Shown: in pieces, positions 25,620-37,860 of the stretch
How the letters are laid out: each line of letters starts with the position of its first letter
How positions within the stretch are numbered: position 1 is the first letter of the stretch
Source: an uncultured Bacteroidales bacterium
Lineage (GTDB): Bacteria; Bacteroidota; Bacteroidia; Bacteroidales; FEN-979
Assembly: GCA_903887775.1 (NCBI GenBank)
Contig: CAISRB010000016.1
Span: forward strand, 1-64,000
DNA: 64,000 bases
Direction of reading: 5' to 3'
Program-made: the position numbers and the translations under genes
Notes under the pieces: generated by a model
What the model saw: only the letters and a program-made list of their open reading frames with translations
Told to the model about the DNA's origin: nothing
Databases searched by the model: none

Positions 25620-26675
25620 ATGAAAACTTTGCTGAAAATAATCCTGATTATACTCCTGACCCACTTTGCAACTGACATGAAAGGAGCCAGCATTAACGAA
25701 TATACAAGAATAATAACAAAGGAATTCAATGTGAATCCTGATGCGATGCTTACGGTCTCCAATAAATTCGGCAGGATCCACTGTTCGAACTGGGATAAAA
25801 ATGTTGTCGGGATTGAAGTCAAGGTGATCGTGGAAGCCACCAACGATAATACAGCGGCTGCAATGCTTGAAAAGATCAATGTGACTTTTACCAATACTGT
25901 ATCTCTCGTAGAAGCTACAACTGCGATCGATGAGATGAAAACATCGGGCAAAAACAGCTTCCAGGTGGAATATACCATCAACTTTCCTGCCAGTATGAAT
26001 ATTGACCTTACGAATAAATTCGGCGATATCTATGTGAACGAGGTATCGGGAAAAGCCAGGATCAATCTCAGTTATGGCAGCCTGGATATGAACAAACTTG
26101 ATAACTCAGACAACCTGATTGACCTTAAATTCTGCAGCTCGGCAAAAGTGGGCAGCATTAAGGGAGCAGTGATAAACCTGAAATATTCCACACTGGATAT
26201 AGAATATGCAGGAAGCCTCAGGCTTGATTCGAAGTTCTCCAATCTTAACGCAGATAAAATCATCGCACTGAATATAAGCTTCGAAGGAGGAGCCATTGAT
26301 GTTAAGAATGTATCGACTGTTGAAAGCCGTTCAAAATTTTCCAATGTGGATATTGATAAAATAGATCAGAGCCTGAACCTCGATGTTCAATACGGAAGGT
26401 TCAATGTTCACGAAGTAGGACCGGATTTCACGAATATTACAATTAAGAATAAATATGCTGATGTCGATGTGAGGCTTCCCGAAAATGCCGAATATAACCT
26501 TGATGCCACATTGAAATATTGCGAACTCCATTTCCCTGAAGGTAATTCCATTTTGACCTACCGTTCGGTAACGCCAACCTCAACGGAATACCGTGGTGTT
26601 GTTGGAAGCAAAGAAGCGAAGCCGAAAGCCAGTGTGGTGGTGAGAAGTGATTATGGGAGCGTGTCGCTCAGGTAG
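25620..26675 (+). CDS. Secreted beta-repeat protein (DUF4097-like)
   Basis: This 351-residue protein has a signal peptide (about 1-24) and then many short strands with the ladder pattern of DUF4097/adhesin-like right-handed beta-helix proteins: LTNKFGDIYVNEVSGKARI, LSYGSLDMNKL, LKYSTLDIEYAG, SKFSNLNADKI and NKYADVDVRLP. No enzyme motif is visible. It is the third gene of the sigma/anti-sigma cluster and a plausible envelope-stress effector or sensor. The stop codon TAG is itself the first part of the following tandem array. Confidence 0.78.
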   Translation: MKTLLKIILIILLTHFATDMKGASINEYTRIITKEFNVNPDAMLTVSNKFGRIHCSNWDKNVVGIEVKVIVEATNDNTAAAMLEKINVTFTNTVSLVEATTAIDEMKTSGKNSFQVEYTINFPASMNIDLTNKFGDIYVNEVSGKARINLSYGSLDMNKLDNSDNLIDLKFCSSAKVGSIKGAVINLKYSTLDIEYAGSLRLDSKFSNLNADKIIALNISFEGGAIDVKNVSTVESRSKFSNVDIDKIDQSLNLDVQYGRFNVHEVGPDFTNITIKNKYADVDVRLPENAEYNLDATLKYCELHFPEGNSILTYRSVTPTSTEYRGVVGSKEAKPKASVVVRSDYGSVSLR

Positions 26676-26862
26676 CGAGGTAGCGAGAAGCGAGGTAGCG
26701 AAATGTCAGGTAGCGAGGTAGCGAGAAGCGAGGTAGCGAAATGTCAGGTAGCGAGGTAGCGAGAAGCGTTTGGCGAAGCCAAAATGAGCACACAAATGAA
26801 ATAAGCAATTGGTGCGAATAAAAGCGAAAAGCGAGAAGCGAGAAGCGAAAAGCGAAATAAAT
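26670..26862. repeat. Compound tandem array with a 38-bp unit and an embedded unique core
   Basis: A 38-base unit (starting CAGGTAGCGAGG, ending CGAAATGT) is repeated just over twice from about 26670, starting at the stop codon of the DUF4097-like gene. Then comes a non-repetitive core (26764-26827), followed by GCGAAAA/GCGAGAA units to about 26862. The core is found again in inverse orientation at 59719-59782. Confidence 0.85.
26764..26827 (+). repeat. 64-bp dispersed repeat core, copy 1
   Basis: These 64 bases are identical, as reverse complement, to 59719-59782. The core contains the perfect hairpin TTTGGCGAAGCCAAA (26769-26783; 6-bp stem, GAA loop) and the palindrome CAATTG. It is flanked on both sides by GCGA-type tandem units. 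It carries no ORF. Confidence 0.9.
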
Positions 26863-26921
26863 TGTAACCAAACCCGAATTATATCATCAAACAGAATCCA
26901 GACTCATTAAAATCAAAAACT

Positions 26922-27656
26922 ATGAAAACAAGAAACATTATCAGGCTGTTCATGTTCGTGATGCTGTTCACAGGCATCTCAGGGATCTCGTCAGGTTGCA
27001 ACATGATTAACGGTGTCCAGGGCGATGGAAAAGTCGTAAGGGAAACCAGGGTTGTAAGTTCATTCGATGGGATTGACATATCAGGGGCTTTCAGTGTATA
27101 CCTGAAGCAGGGAAGTATTGAGGAGGTGATCATTGAAGCTGATGACAACCTTCAGCCGATCATCCGTGCCGAGGTTCATGGATCGACACTTGTGATTGAT
27201 ACAAAGAAACCGATCAACCATTCCACTTCACTGAAAGTATATATCACATTAAAAGATCTGAAGAAGGCTGAGGTCAGCGGAGCTGTTGATATCGTGACTG
27301 AAAACAAGATAAACCTGAACGATTTCAGCCTGCATACAAGCGGGGCATCTGACATACGCATGGACCTGAGTGCGCAAAAGCTTGGCCTGGATTGCAGTGG
27401 CGCAAGCAAATTAAGGCTTTCAGGATCTGCCGTCGATGTGACAGCCGAGTTATCCGGTGCCTGCGATATTTATGGGTTCGACCTGATTTGTGAGAATTTC
27501 ACTGTTGATATGAGCGGGGCAGGAAAAGCCCAGATCCATGTGACTAAAAAGATATACGCTGAGATCTCGGGTGCCGGCAGTATACGTTATAAAGGGAACC
27601 CCACGGTCATTAACCAGAGTGTTTCGGGCGCAGGATCTATCAGGCACGAGGACTAA
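26922..27656 (+). CDS. GIN-domain (DUF2807) surface lipoprotein
   Basis: This is a 244-residue lipoprotein: the leader ends in SSGC (Cys26). The mature protein is a DUF2807 head GIN domain, with its recurring short repeats ending in SGA: VSSFDGIDISGAFSVYLKQG, EVSGAVDIV, HTSGASDIRM, CSGASKLRL, ELSGACDIYG, DMSGAGKAQI and SGAGSIRY. This is a right-handed beta-helix of unknown function common in Bacteroidota. It is probably in the same functional group as the DUF4097-like protein although a 246-base array separates them. Confidence 0.88.
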   Translation: MKTRNIIRLFMFVMLFTGISGISSGCNMINGVQGDGKVVRETRVVSSFDGIDISGAFSVYLKQGSIEEVIIEADDNLQPIIRAEVHGSTLVIDTKKPINHSTSLKVYITLKDLKKAEVSGAVDIVTENKINLNDFSLHTSGASDIRMDLSAQKLGLDCSGASKLRLSGSAVDVTAELSGACDIYGFDLICENFTVDMSGAGKAQIHVTKKIYAEISGAGSIRYKGNPTVINQSVSGAGSIRHED

Positions 27657-27668
27657 AAATGAGCCAGA

Positions 27669-27684
27669 AGCCATGAGCCATGAG
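27669..27684. repeat. 16-bp dispersed repeat AGCCATGAGCCATGAG, copy 1
   Basis: This 16-mer lies in the gap after the GIN-domain gene. Identical copies occur at 41689-41704 and 59672-59687, all in intergenic DNA near low-complexity repeats. Confidence 0.7.
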
Positions 27685-27708
27685 TAAAAATTTCATTACT
27701 ATTACCTC

Positions 27709-29139
27709 TTATGGTTCTATCCAAAGTACAGAATTATCTGTTCCATACTGGTTATTTTCCCAAAGGTCGTTCCCCGGATCAAGAATCCACTTGCCATCTA
27801 CAACAAATTTATAAGTGTGCTTGCCTGGTTTAAGGTAAATGGGGAAAACCCATTTACCTTCTTTTTTTACCATCTGGTATCCGTCTTTGTTCCATCCGTT
27901 AAAACTTCCTGCAACAATTATTTTCTTCGCTTCAGCATATCCGTCAATGGCAAACAGATGGTTGGGTTTTACTGCAATGAACGAATTCCCCGATTGTAAA
28001 GAATAAGGGTTATCGGGATCGGTGATCCATTTACCATCAAGAATGAATTTATATTCATAATTTCCGGCGGCCAGAACATAGGGAAGCTGCCATCCGTCAT
28101 TAACTTTCTCCATAGATAATTCCGAACCGTTCCAGGCATTGAAATTGCCGGCCAAATTCACCTGTTTAATGTTTGTATTCTCTTTCAGGGTGAAATACAT
28201 TGTGTCACCAATACTGACAAATGAATTCTCATGTCCTGCGCCATCGGGCCTCTTAATTTTATTCGAGGGATCGAGAAACCATTGATTGTCGGCAAAAAAT
28301 TTATAGGCATGGGTCCCTTCGCGGAGGAACAGGTTCAGAGCCCATCCCCCTGCAACCGGGTACATTCTCAGCTCCCGGGGATTCCAGCTATTGAAACTTC
28401 CTGCAACAAACACATCTTTCAGGCTTCTGCTGAATGGCAGAAAAAAACGATAATTATAACAGAAAACAACACAGTTTTCTCCTCCCTGGGTGTCGTCTTC
28501 CCTTAGTTTATTATATGGATCAGAGCTCCATACCCCGTCAATAATATATTTATATGAGTATTTCCCGGGTTTCAGCCTGAGGGTGATGAACCATCCTGAA
28601 TCACAGCGGACCATGGGGCTCTGCATCGTGCTCCAGTTGTTGAACGTCCCGGCAATAGAAACATGCTGTGCATTTTTCCTTTGAGGCAGAAAGAACCTTG
28701 CCACCCCTTTATGATAATTAAAAACCGAGTACAGGCTAAGTACATTGATCCCAAACGCCGCCGATTCACGTTCTTCTATGCCGGCTGCATTGATCCAGCG
28801 GTCATCGAGCATATAGACGTCATTTCTGACCATAGCAGCCCCGTTATCCATAGGCTTTGATAATTCCACCCTGTGTGTGTCAAGCTTCTTTACACTCCAT
28901 TTCACTCCATTGACGATGATCTCAGCTTTACCGCTGAATGCTTCTGAAAGGAAGGAGCTGTCGATATCAAACTGTTTCATCACCTCCCTGGTCTGAGTGG
29001 AAGTCCAGTTACGGTCAAGCTTCAGGATCACCTGATTGTCGTCGATCCGGCATATATCTTTTGGATCATACTGAGACCGGGCAGCCAAAGCCGCAACGAA
29101 GAAAACGAAAAGGATAACAGGCCGTAAAAGTGTTTTCAC
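27709..29139 (-). CDS. Secreted protein with four AMPK-type glycogen-binding modules
   Basis: The 476-residue protein has a signal peptide (1-22), an N-terminal region (about 23-145) of unknown fold and four CBM48/AMPK1_CBM modules at about 148-226, 230-310, 314-390 and 394-475. Each shows the module core: AGxFNxW, a tryptophan strand (GWFITLRL, GWALNLFL, GWQLPYVL, KWVFPIYL), PGKYxYKFIxDGxW and a closing DPxN. Such modules bind alpha-glucans. No catalytic domain is attached. It starts 5 bases after the aspartic protease gene. It may bind starch or glycogen in the periplasm or at the surface. Confidence 0.88.
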   Translation of the reverse strand: MKTLLRPVILFVFFVAALAARSQYDPKDICRIDDNQVILKLDRNWTSTQTREVMKQFDIDSSFLSEAFSGKAEIIVNGVKWSVKKLDTHRVELSKPMDNGAAMVRNDVYMLDDRWINAAGIEERESAAFGINVLSLYSVFNYHKGVARFFLPQRKNAQHVSIAGTFNNWSTMQSPMVRCDSGWFITLRLKPGKYSYKYIIDGVWSSDPYNKLREDDTQGGENCVVFCYNYRFFLPFSRSLKDVFVAGSFNSWNPRELRMYPVAGGWALNLFLREGTHAYKFFADNQWFLDPSNKIKRPDGAGHENSFVSIGDTMYFTLKENTNIKQVNLAGNFNAWNGSELSMEKVNDGWQLPYVLAAGNYEYKFILDGKWITDPDNPYSLQSGNSFIAVKPNHLFAIDGYAEAKKIIVAGSFNGWNKDGYQMVKKEGKWVFPIYLKPGKHTYKFVVDGKWILDPGNDLWENNQYGTDNSVLWIEP

Positions 29140-29144
29140 CTTCT

Positions 29145-30229
29145 CTAGCTTTTGTTAAAACAGACTTTCATTTCCATCCTTACCAAATTAATACAAACCT
29201 GCCCTTTTTCAAAGAAATCATAGCCAAGCATGCCGTCAATTGTGAATCCGAAGGCAGCCGACATATTGTCGAGATTTGTAATGATAGTTTGCATTTCGCT
29301 TATCTGGTGCCCGCCCATCGTAAAGTCATTAAGGGTTCCGTACAGGGCTTCTGTCGAAAGTCTCCCTGAACCGACAAGCCCCGACCGCCGGGTAATACTC
29401 ACAGTGTTCATCACTTTTTTAGGAGTTCCCGAGCTTATCACATTAGATTCTGCCCCGGTGTCAAGACAGAAACTCAGGACCTTTCCACTGATTTGCGAAG
29501 TGACAAATAATACATCCTGGTACATCTGAACCTTCTCGCTTATATCGGCTACAAACTCTTTTGAACCTGAACTGATCCTGTTACCGTTTTTATTGAGCCT
29601 GTACAAATGAAGTTCGTTATGGCTGATGTCTATCAGGATTTCCATATTTTTCAAAAGGCTGAACCCAAATAAACCGAGAATTTTAACACCCCTTCTGTTT
29701 TCGATATGGCCGAGGTCAGCCATATCGGCCATGATATTAGTATATGAAAGCCCTGAGATCCGGATCCCTTTGATCTTTGTCTGCCTCACTCCCGCGACGC
29801 TTCCTGTTATTCCACCACTTTCTCCGGATTCGATACTCACATATTTTCTGAAATAAGTGTTATTGAGAACCAGTTTTGAAGAGCCGGTATCGAAAATAAA
29901 ATTCCCCGTTTCATCATCAATCCGTGCTTCGATGAGAAGCAGCCTTCCTGCACGTTTCAGGGGAATTGTTATTTCATCAGGCAAGCCAGACTGCCCAGGG
30001 CTGCTGCCGCTTATCGTAAAAGATATGGTGTTGTTGATCATGTAACACAAAGCCCCCGGCTTAGCTGTTTTCGAGCTGGTAAGAGAGAAAACTTCAGGGG
30101 AAGTCAGCATCAGGAATATAAGCGCGATATATTTCACTTCAGATAAACTGATGATTCTTCTGCAAAATGCTTTGCTTGAAAAACCAGGGAGGCTTTTCAA
30201 AAATGCTTTGCAAAATACGATGCCTTTCA

Positions 30230-30230
<1 letters not shown>
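29145..30230 (-). CDS. Retropepsin-like aspartic protease with two DTG motifs
   Basis: The 361-residue protein has a late hydrophobic segment (about 33-50), which could be a signal or anchor. Two retropepsin-like lobes follow, each with its own catalytic motif: FDTGSSKLVLN (DTG 114-116) and LDTGAESNVIS (DTG 257-259), each followed by a hydrophobic-hydrophobic-Gly element (ILGLFGFSLL and IDGMLGYDFF). Two DTG lobes in one chain give a pepsin-like pseudo-dimer. The start overlaps the ligA stop as TAATG, so translation is probably coupled. The target is unknown. Confidence 0.85.
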
Positions 30231-32990
<2,760 letters not shown>

Positions 32991-32994
<4 letters not shown>

Positions 32995-34115
32995 ACAGAA
33001 TATTTTTCGAAGGCTTTTATCAGGCAGGCTGCAATATAGTCAATCTTTTCTTCCTCCAGGCCTATGTAAGTAGGCAGGCTGATGCCTTCCCTTGCAATGG
33101 TTACGGTATTTTCGTTGTTTCCGTTGACGTACGACGGATCGCTGTACATCGGCATAAAATGAATTGGATAAAAGACAGGCCGGGTGTCGATGTTATCCCG
33201 GTTCAGCTCATTGATCACGGCATCCCGGCTTTCGAAGCCCATTCCTTTCAGCCTGACCGTTACAAGCCAGTTTACGCTCCGGTTACCATGGGTTTCCTGG
33301 AACATTATGCCGTTATGTGATGATAACTTTTCCTTGTAATGTCTGAGGATGGCATCTCTCGAAGCCAGAAGCGAATCGAGCTGTTCGAGCTGTGCCACAC
33401 CCACTGCAGCCTGCATATTGGTCATACGGTAGTTGAACCCCAGGTGGTCGTACCAGTATTTTTTCTTTCTGTTCATACCGTGATCCCTGAGGATCCTCAT
33501 CTTTTCAGCAAGTTCATCATCGTTTGTAATGCACATGCCGCCTTCTCCCGTGGTCATGATCTTATTTCCGAAGAAACTATAGCAGCCGACATGCCCGAAA
33601 GTCCCGATTTTTTTGCTTCCCAGCAAAGCTCCCGTAGCTTCAGCGCAGTCTTCTACGACAAGCAGCCCATACTCACGGGCGATCAGCATGATCTCATTCA
33701 TCATGGACGGATTGCCGTAAAGGTGCACGGGAATAATGGCTTTCGTTGATGATGTGATCGCATGTATTATCTGCTCAGGACCCATGTTCCAGTCATCCGG
33801 ATCCACATCTGTAAGCAGAGGATGAGCTTTGCAATACCTTACTGAATTTGAGGTGGCAATGAAAGTGAGATCGGGAACAATAACCTCATCGCCCTCATGG
33901 ATGCCTGCGGCTGACAAGGCAAGATGAAGGGCAATCGTCCCATTATGCGTTGCAATGGCATGTTTTACGCCATGGTATGATGCAAAGTCCCTTTCAAAAC
34001 GGTCTATGTAGGGACCTATGGAACTGATCCATCCTGATTCCACAGCATCCATCACATATTTTTTTTCATTACCCAGCAAAGAGGGTCTTGCTATAGGAAT
34101 TCGTTGTCCACTCAT
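32991..34115 (-). CDS. DegT/DnrJ/EryC1-family sugar aminotransferase
   Basis: The 374-residue PLP enzyme has the family signatures: HNGTIALHLAL (57-67), VIVPDLTFIATSNSV, VVEDCAEATGALL (PLP-contacting Asp) and the Schiff-base lysine K185 in SFFGNKIMTTGEGG. It transfers an amino group to a keto sugar bound to a nucleotide. It lies between the GT-C and DPM-like transferases, so it likely supplies an amino sugar for a surface glycan or glycoprotein. The exact sugar cannot be read. Confidence 0.93.
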
Positions 34116-34134
34116 ATTTCAATGCCTTTATCAA

Positions 34135-35694
34135 TCATCTTTTTTCAGGAAAGAATTCAGCGTTTCTGTATATATACACGGTTTTATTCCTGTTGATGGG
34201 ATTAAGCCGGCGTACAAGCCTGTCGATAAACCCCGGTTTTATAGTTGTTTCGTAAACCAAAAAAGGAAGATACTTTCTTGTCTGTTTTACCATAGGACTT
34301 ATATCTGCATCGCCGGTGAACAACACAAACCTCGGGGCATACTTATTCCCGTTTTTGACCGAGTATGTAAGGATGCTGTCGAGGCTGCGGTCCCCGCTTT
34401 TTTCATTGCTCATGACCGGCCATTGCCCAAGATAATATTTCGGGAACATTTCCGGGTTGTTTGACTCATCGATAGCGGTCATATAGTTTATTCCCGGGTA
34501 TTTCGAAAGATACGTCATGCTTTCAGCCATTGATCTTTTCGAATATGTGAAGGTGAATACCAGTAAAACAATGGTATTAAGCACCCAGAAAAATATCCAG
34601 CATGAGCGCAGCAGGGCTTTATGTTTTTCCCAGTAAGCTGATTTTTCCCGGAATTCCATCCAGCCAATGCTGCCGATCATTATAAACAGTGGAATCATAG
34701 GTATAATAAACCTTTCCTGTTTATTCGGAACCCATGAATGGAACACAAAGAACAGCAGGATGGGCAGGAAGACCAGGAGATATTGTTTTGATTTGCGGAT
34801 AAAGCCCCAGAAAAGGAAAATGCTTACCGGCGGGATCAGTAATCCGCCGAGGACTAAAAAGTAATCATACCAGGGCAGGACGATATAGTCGTTGATTTCC
34901 GTTAAACTCAGGGTGGCATATGTATATATCTCGATAAAGGGTTTGCCCCAGATCAGGAAGTCGATCCCCCCTTCAAATAAAATGAATGTCAGCAGGGAAC
35001 CGGCAGTAAGGGAAATCAACTGTTTGAATTTTCCCCGGAACAGCAGCCAGATACCCAGCCCTACCGGAAAAAATACGGCTTGCAGCCTGATGTCTGTAGC
35101 CAGGCCAAGGAAAAGCCCGGCAATAAACCAGTAGAATACAGGTTTAGTTTTATTCTCAGGCCTGACAATAAACCAGTACGCCAGGATGATGAGGGGCACA
35201 CAGACCATTTCTACCAGGTTCCTTACGCTCATCCATGGCATGAACCAGAACAGGGCCAGAAGGATACCTGCATTTGTTGCCGGGCGTCTACCTCCGAGTG
35301 TTTCGGTGATCCTGTAACCGTAATAAACCGTGATGAGCGACCAGGTGCCAAGGAGCAGCCTCATAAAGAACATCTTTACCTGGGGATCATGAATATGAAG
35401 GAACTTCATGATGGTAAAGAACACGAAATTGATCCCTGGATAAAAGAAGTTGTGTGCTGTGGGTCCCGTATTCCCCTGGCTCCAGGGAAGCCAGTTATTG
35501 TAATCGTGGCCGTCGACCCATGATTGGGCTGATTCAATCACAATATAATGATCGTCAAACATGCCCCAGCCTTTTGCGAAAATTGCAGCAAGAAGGCGGA
35601 AGAGTATGGCAAGAACCATGATCAGCGGCAAGGGCTGATCATTCCAGATTCTGCGGATCTGTATGTTGTATTTGCTCAGGCCAGTTGGATCCAC
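34135..35694 (-). CDS. GT-C membrane glycosyltransferase (Alg9-like mannosyltransferase)
   Basis: The 519-residue protein has about ten membrane helices. The first loop carries the acidic GT-C motif MFDDHYIVIESAQSW (44-58), and the Alg9-like pattern PGINFVFFTIMKFL, RNLVEMVCVPLIILAYW and VPNKQERFIIPMIPLFIM (the HKEXRF-like segment) follows. Such enzymes use polyprenyl-phosphate sugars on the periplasmic side. The pairing with a DPM-like enzyme in the same operon supports a mannosyl donor. The start overlaps the usp stop by 19 bases. Confidence 0.85.
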   Translation of the reverse strand: MDPTGLSKYNIQIRRIWNDQPLPLIMVLAILFRLLAAIFAKGWGMFDDHYIVIESAQSWVDGHDYNNWLPWSQGNTGPTAHNFFYPGINFVFFTIMKFLHIHDPQVKMFFMRLLLGTWSLITVYYGYRITETLGGRRPATNAGILLALFWFMPWMSVRNLVEMVCVPLIILAYWFIVRPENKTKPVFYWFIAGLFLGLATDIRLQAVFFPVGLGIWLLFRGKFKQLISLTAGSLLTFILFEGGIDFLIWGKPFIEIYTYATLSLTEINDYIVLPWYDYFLVLGGLLIPPVSIFLFWGFIRKSKQYLLVFLPILLFFVFHSWVPNKQERFIIPMIPLFIMIGSIGWMEFREKSAYWEKHKALLRSCWIFFWVLNTIVLLVFTFTYSKRSMAESMTYLSKYPGINYMTAIDESNNPEMFPKYYLGQWPVMSNEKSGDRSLDSILTYSVKNGNKYAPRFVLFTGDADISPMVKQTRKYLPFLVYETTIKPGFIDRLVRRLNPINRNKTVYIYRNAEFFPEKR

Positions 35695-36560
35695 TCGTAA
35701 TAATAATAACCGAGTTCAATGGGGTTAATGCACATCACCGGGATCTGGGCTTCGTTGAACATCAGTTTTTCGTCCCAGGCCGACATACTGAAACCGGGAA
35801 CATCGATATTGGGCCTGGTCATAATCATGATCATGTCGGCGTGATTGGCGGCAGCATAGGATAAAAGCTGCTTCGCATAGTCGCCTTTAGGCTCTGCATA
35901 AGTAACATCATGATTGATGTTTTCTTCATTGAAAGCATCGGAGATCTGCCTGGTGATTATTTTCAGGCGGCTGTTAAGCCCCTGGTCAGCTTCGACAGCC
36001 TGGAACATGTTGATCTTCGATTTGAAGAGAGTTGCGATCAGTTTCGCCCATTGAACGGCTTGCCTTGCTTCAAGATCATTCGAAACCGGCAGAACGATGT
36101 TTTCATAGCCCTGCTTGAACGATTTTTTCTGGACTACGATGACGGGCACAGGCGATTCGGAAACAACCCGGAGTGCATAACTGCCGAACACATGCTGAAG
36201 GCCTTTCTTCCCATGAGTCCCGAGGATCATAATATTGGCTTTGATCCTGACAGCCACTTCGGTAATGGTTGTGAAGATGCTGCCTTCTTCGGCAATAGTA
36301 TCAACCTCTACTTCGTATTTTTTCTCGTAGTAGGACTTATATTCTTTAAGCCTTTTTTCCACGTAATCGTTCCCCACGTTCTTTTTTTTCAGAGCAGCTT
36401 TCGTTTCATTGTTGATCACATGAAGGATCACTGCCTTGAATTTCAGAAAACGAGCAAGGTGGATACCGTGAATGACTGCATTTCCGCATACTTCGGAAAA
36501 ATCGGTAGGGATCAGGATGATGTTGTTGTACTTGGTCTCTTTTGATTGTTTTGTTGCCAT
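35676..36560 (-). CDS. Tandem universal stress protein
   Basis: The 294-residue protein has two Usp domains (about 11-150 and 155-290). The first shows NNIILIPTDFSEVCGNAV at its start and the nucleotide-binding loop MILGTHGKKGLQHVFGSYA followed by PVPVIVV. The second (ENIVLPVSNDLEARQA ... MIMIMTRPN) has lost the glycine-rich loop, so probably only one domain binds ATP. The start overlaps the 3' end of the HD-domain gene by 49 bases, and no later start is credible. Confidence 0.9.
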   Translation of the reverse strand: MATKQSKETKYNNIILIPTDFSEVCGNAVIHGIHLARFLKFKAVILHVINNETKAALKKKNVGNDYVEKRLKEYKSYYEKKYEVEVDTIAEEGSIFTTITEVAVRIKANIMILGTHGKKGLQHVFGSYALRVVSESPVPVIVVQKKSFKQGYENIVLPVSNDLEARQAVQWAKLIATLFKSKINMFQAVEADQGLNSRLKIITRQISDAFNEENINHDVTYAEPKGDYAKQLLSYAAANHADMIMIMTRPNIDVPGFSMSAWDEKLMFNEAQIPVMCINPIELGYYYYEWIQLA

Positions 36561-37132
36561 AAGGATGTTATTTCATTAAGATTATCTGATTTTTTCCGGT
36601 TCCGTAAAACGTTAGCCGACTTTGTAAAATACGAATGTTCACTAAGAAATCTGATCTGCAGATCGAGCCATTGGCTGAGGTTGGTTTGTTTTATCCCGAA
36701 CATGTTCCATTCATGCTGCAATTCGAATGAGTGAATAAAAAAATCATCCCTGCCAAGGTAATCGAGGTCTGCATCGCATAACACCTGTTCTTCTATTACA
36801 TAGGCTTTCTGCGGAAGGCGGGTTACCATGATCAGGCTTTTAATTATACTGATCTCTTCCGGGGTAAAGCCGAAATCGGGTAAATAGTAAGATGCAAGTT
36901 CGGCAGAAGCAGCTTCGTGATCTTTGTACCTGATAAGCATTCCCGAATCATGGTAAAGAGCGGCAATTTCTATCAGCCTGGCAGTTTGTCCGCGAATGCC
37001 TTCCAAATCGATCAGCCTTTGAGTGGCGGCATGGACATCGAGAGTGTGGCCCAGGCAATGATAGGTATACCCGGGAGGAAGCTTTTTTCGAAGCTCATCG
37101 ATAATAAATGCTTTGGCTTTATCAAAATCCAT
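36512..37132 (-). CDS. HD-domain metal-dependent phosphohydrolase
   Basis: This 206-residue protein has HD metal ligands: a first His in YHCLGHTLDVHAA (25-37), His61-Asp62 in ALYHDSGML, and a late Asp in LCDADLDYLGRDDF (near 118-126). The family hydrolyses nucleotides or other phosphoesters; the small size and helical pattern resemble YfbR/Pgp-like stand-alone HD proteins, but the substrate is unknown. It is the first gene of a tight run ending in the CBM protein. Confidence 0.85.
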   Translation of the reverse strand: MDFDKAKAFIIDELRKKLPPGYTYHCLGHTLDVHAATQRLIDLEGIRGQTARLIEIAALYHDSGMLIRYKDHEAASAELASYYLPDFGFTPEEISIIKSLIMVTRLPQKAYVIEEQVLCDADLDYLGRDDFFIHSFELQHEWNMFGIKQTNLSQWLDLQIRFLSEHSYFTKSANVLRNRKKSDNLNEITSLWQQNNQKRPSTTTSS

Positions 37133-37195
37133 AAAAACAGATCAGGACAATGAAATGTAAAAATAGCAAAAAAGGAAAAGAAAAAGGCGGGGAGG

Positions 37196-37846
37196 TCAGA
37201 AATTCTTCAGAAGGCTTATTGTCTGTTCAGGGTTGGAAGAAGTAAATATGGTATTCCCGGCAACCAGGATATCGGCTCCTTCACTCACAAGCAAGGGAGC
37301 ATTATTAAGGTCAACGCCACCATCGACCTCAATCATTGCGGCTGAGTTCTTCTTAAGGATAAGTTCTTTAAGTTCCCTTATTTTCAGATAGGTGTTCTCA
37401 ATGAATTTCTGTCCTCCAAAACCGGGATTCACGCTCATCAGCAACACCATATCTGCATCATTGATGATATCGGTGAGCTGGCTGACCGGTGAATGAGGGT
37501 TCAGGACTACGCCGGCTTTCGCGCCTGAGCTTTTTATCAGGTAAACCGAACGGTGAAGATGAGTACAGGCTTCTGCATGAACACTGATGATATCTGCGCC
37601 CGCTTTTCTGAATCTTTCGATATAACGGTCGGGATCGACGATCATGAGGTGAACGTCGAAAGGTTTTATAGCCGCCTTTCTGATTTTTTCAATAACAGGG
37701 AGGCCGAAAGAAATATTGGGAACAAAAACGCCATCCATCACATCCAGGTGAAACCAGTCGGCCTGGCTGCGGTTGATCATCTCGATGTCCTTCCCGAGGT
37801 TGAGGAAGTTGGCAGAGAGGAGAGATGGAGCAAGCAGATGGGACAT
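37196..37846 (-). CDS. rpe: Ribulose-phosphate 3-epimerase
   Basis: The 216-residue TIM barrel matches Rpe throughout: LAPSLLSANFLNLGKDI (5-21), DWFHLDVMDGVFVPNISFG (30-48; Asp metal ligand), PFDVHLMIVDPDRYI, ISVHAEA, LMSVNPGFGGQKFIE and the C-terminal MIEVDGGVDLNNAP. It interconverts ribulose-5-phosphate and xylulose-5-phosphate in the pentose phosphate pathway. The gene stands alone between the HD gene and rpoD. Confidence 0.96.
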   Translation of the reverse strand: MSHLLAPSLLSANFLNLGKDIEMINRSQADWFHLDVMDGVFVPNISFGLPVIEKIRKAAIKPFDVHLMIVDPDRYIERFRKAGADIISVHAEACTHLHRSVYLIKSSGAKAGVVLNPHSPVSQLTDIINDADMVLLMSVNPGFGGQKFIENTYLKIRELKELILKKNSAAMIEVDGGVDLNNAPLLVSEGADILVAGNTIFTSSNPEQTISLLKNF

Positions 37847-37860
37847 TAGCAGAAGTTATT

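Noticed and set aside
35910..36545. 211-residue ORF antisense to the universal stress protein
   Set aside because: The opposite strand carries a clear two-domain Usp protein; this frame has no domain pattern.
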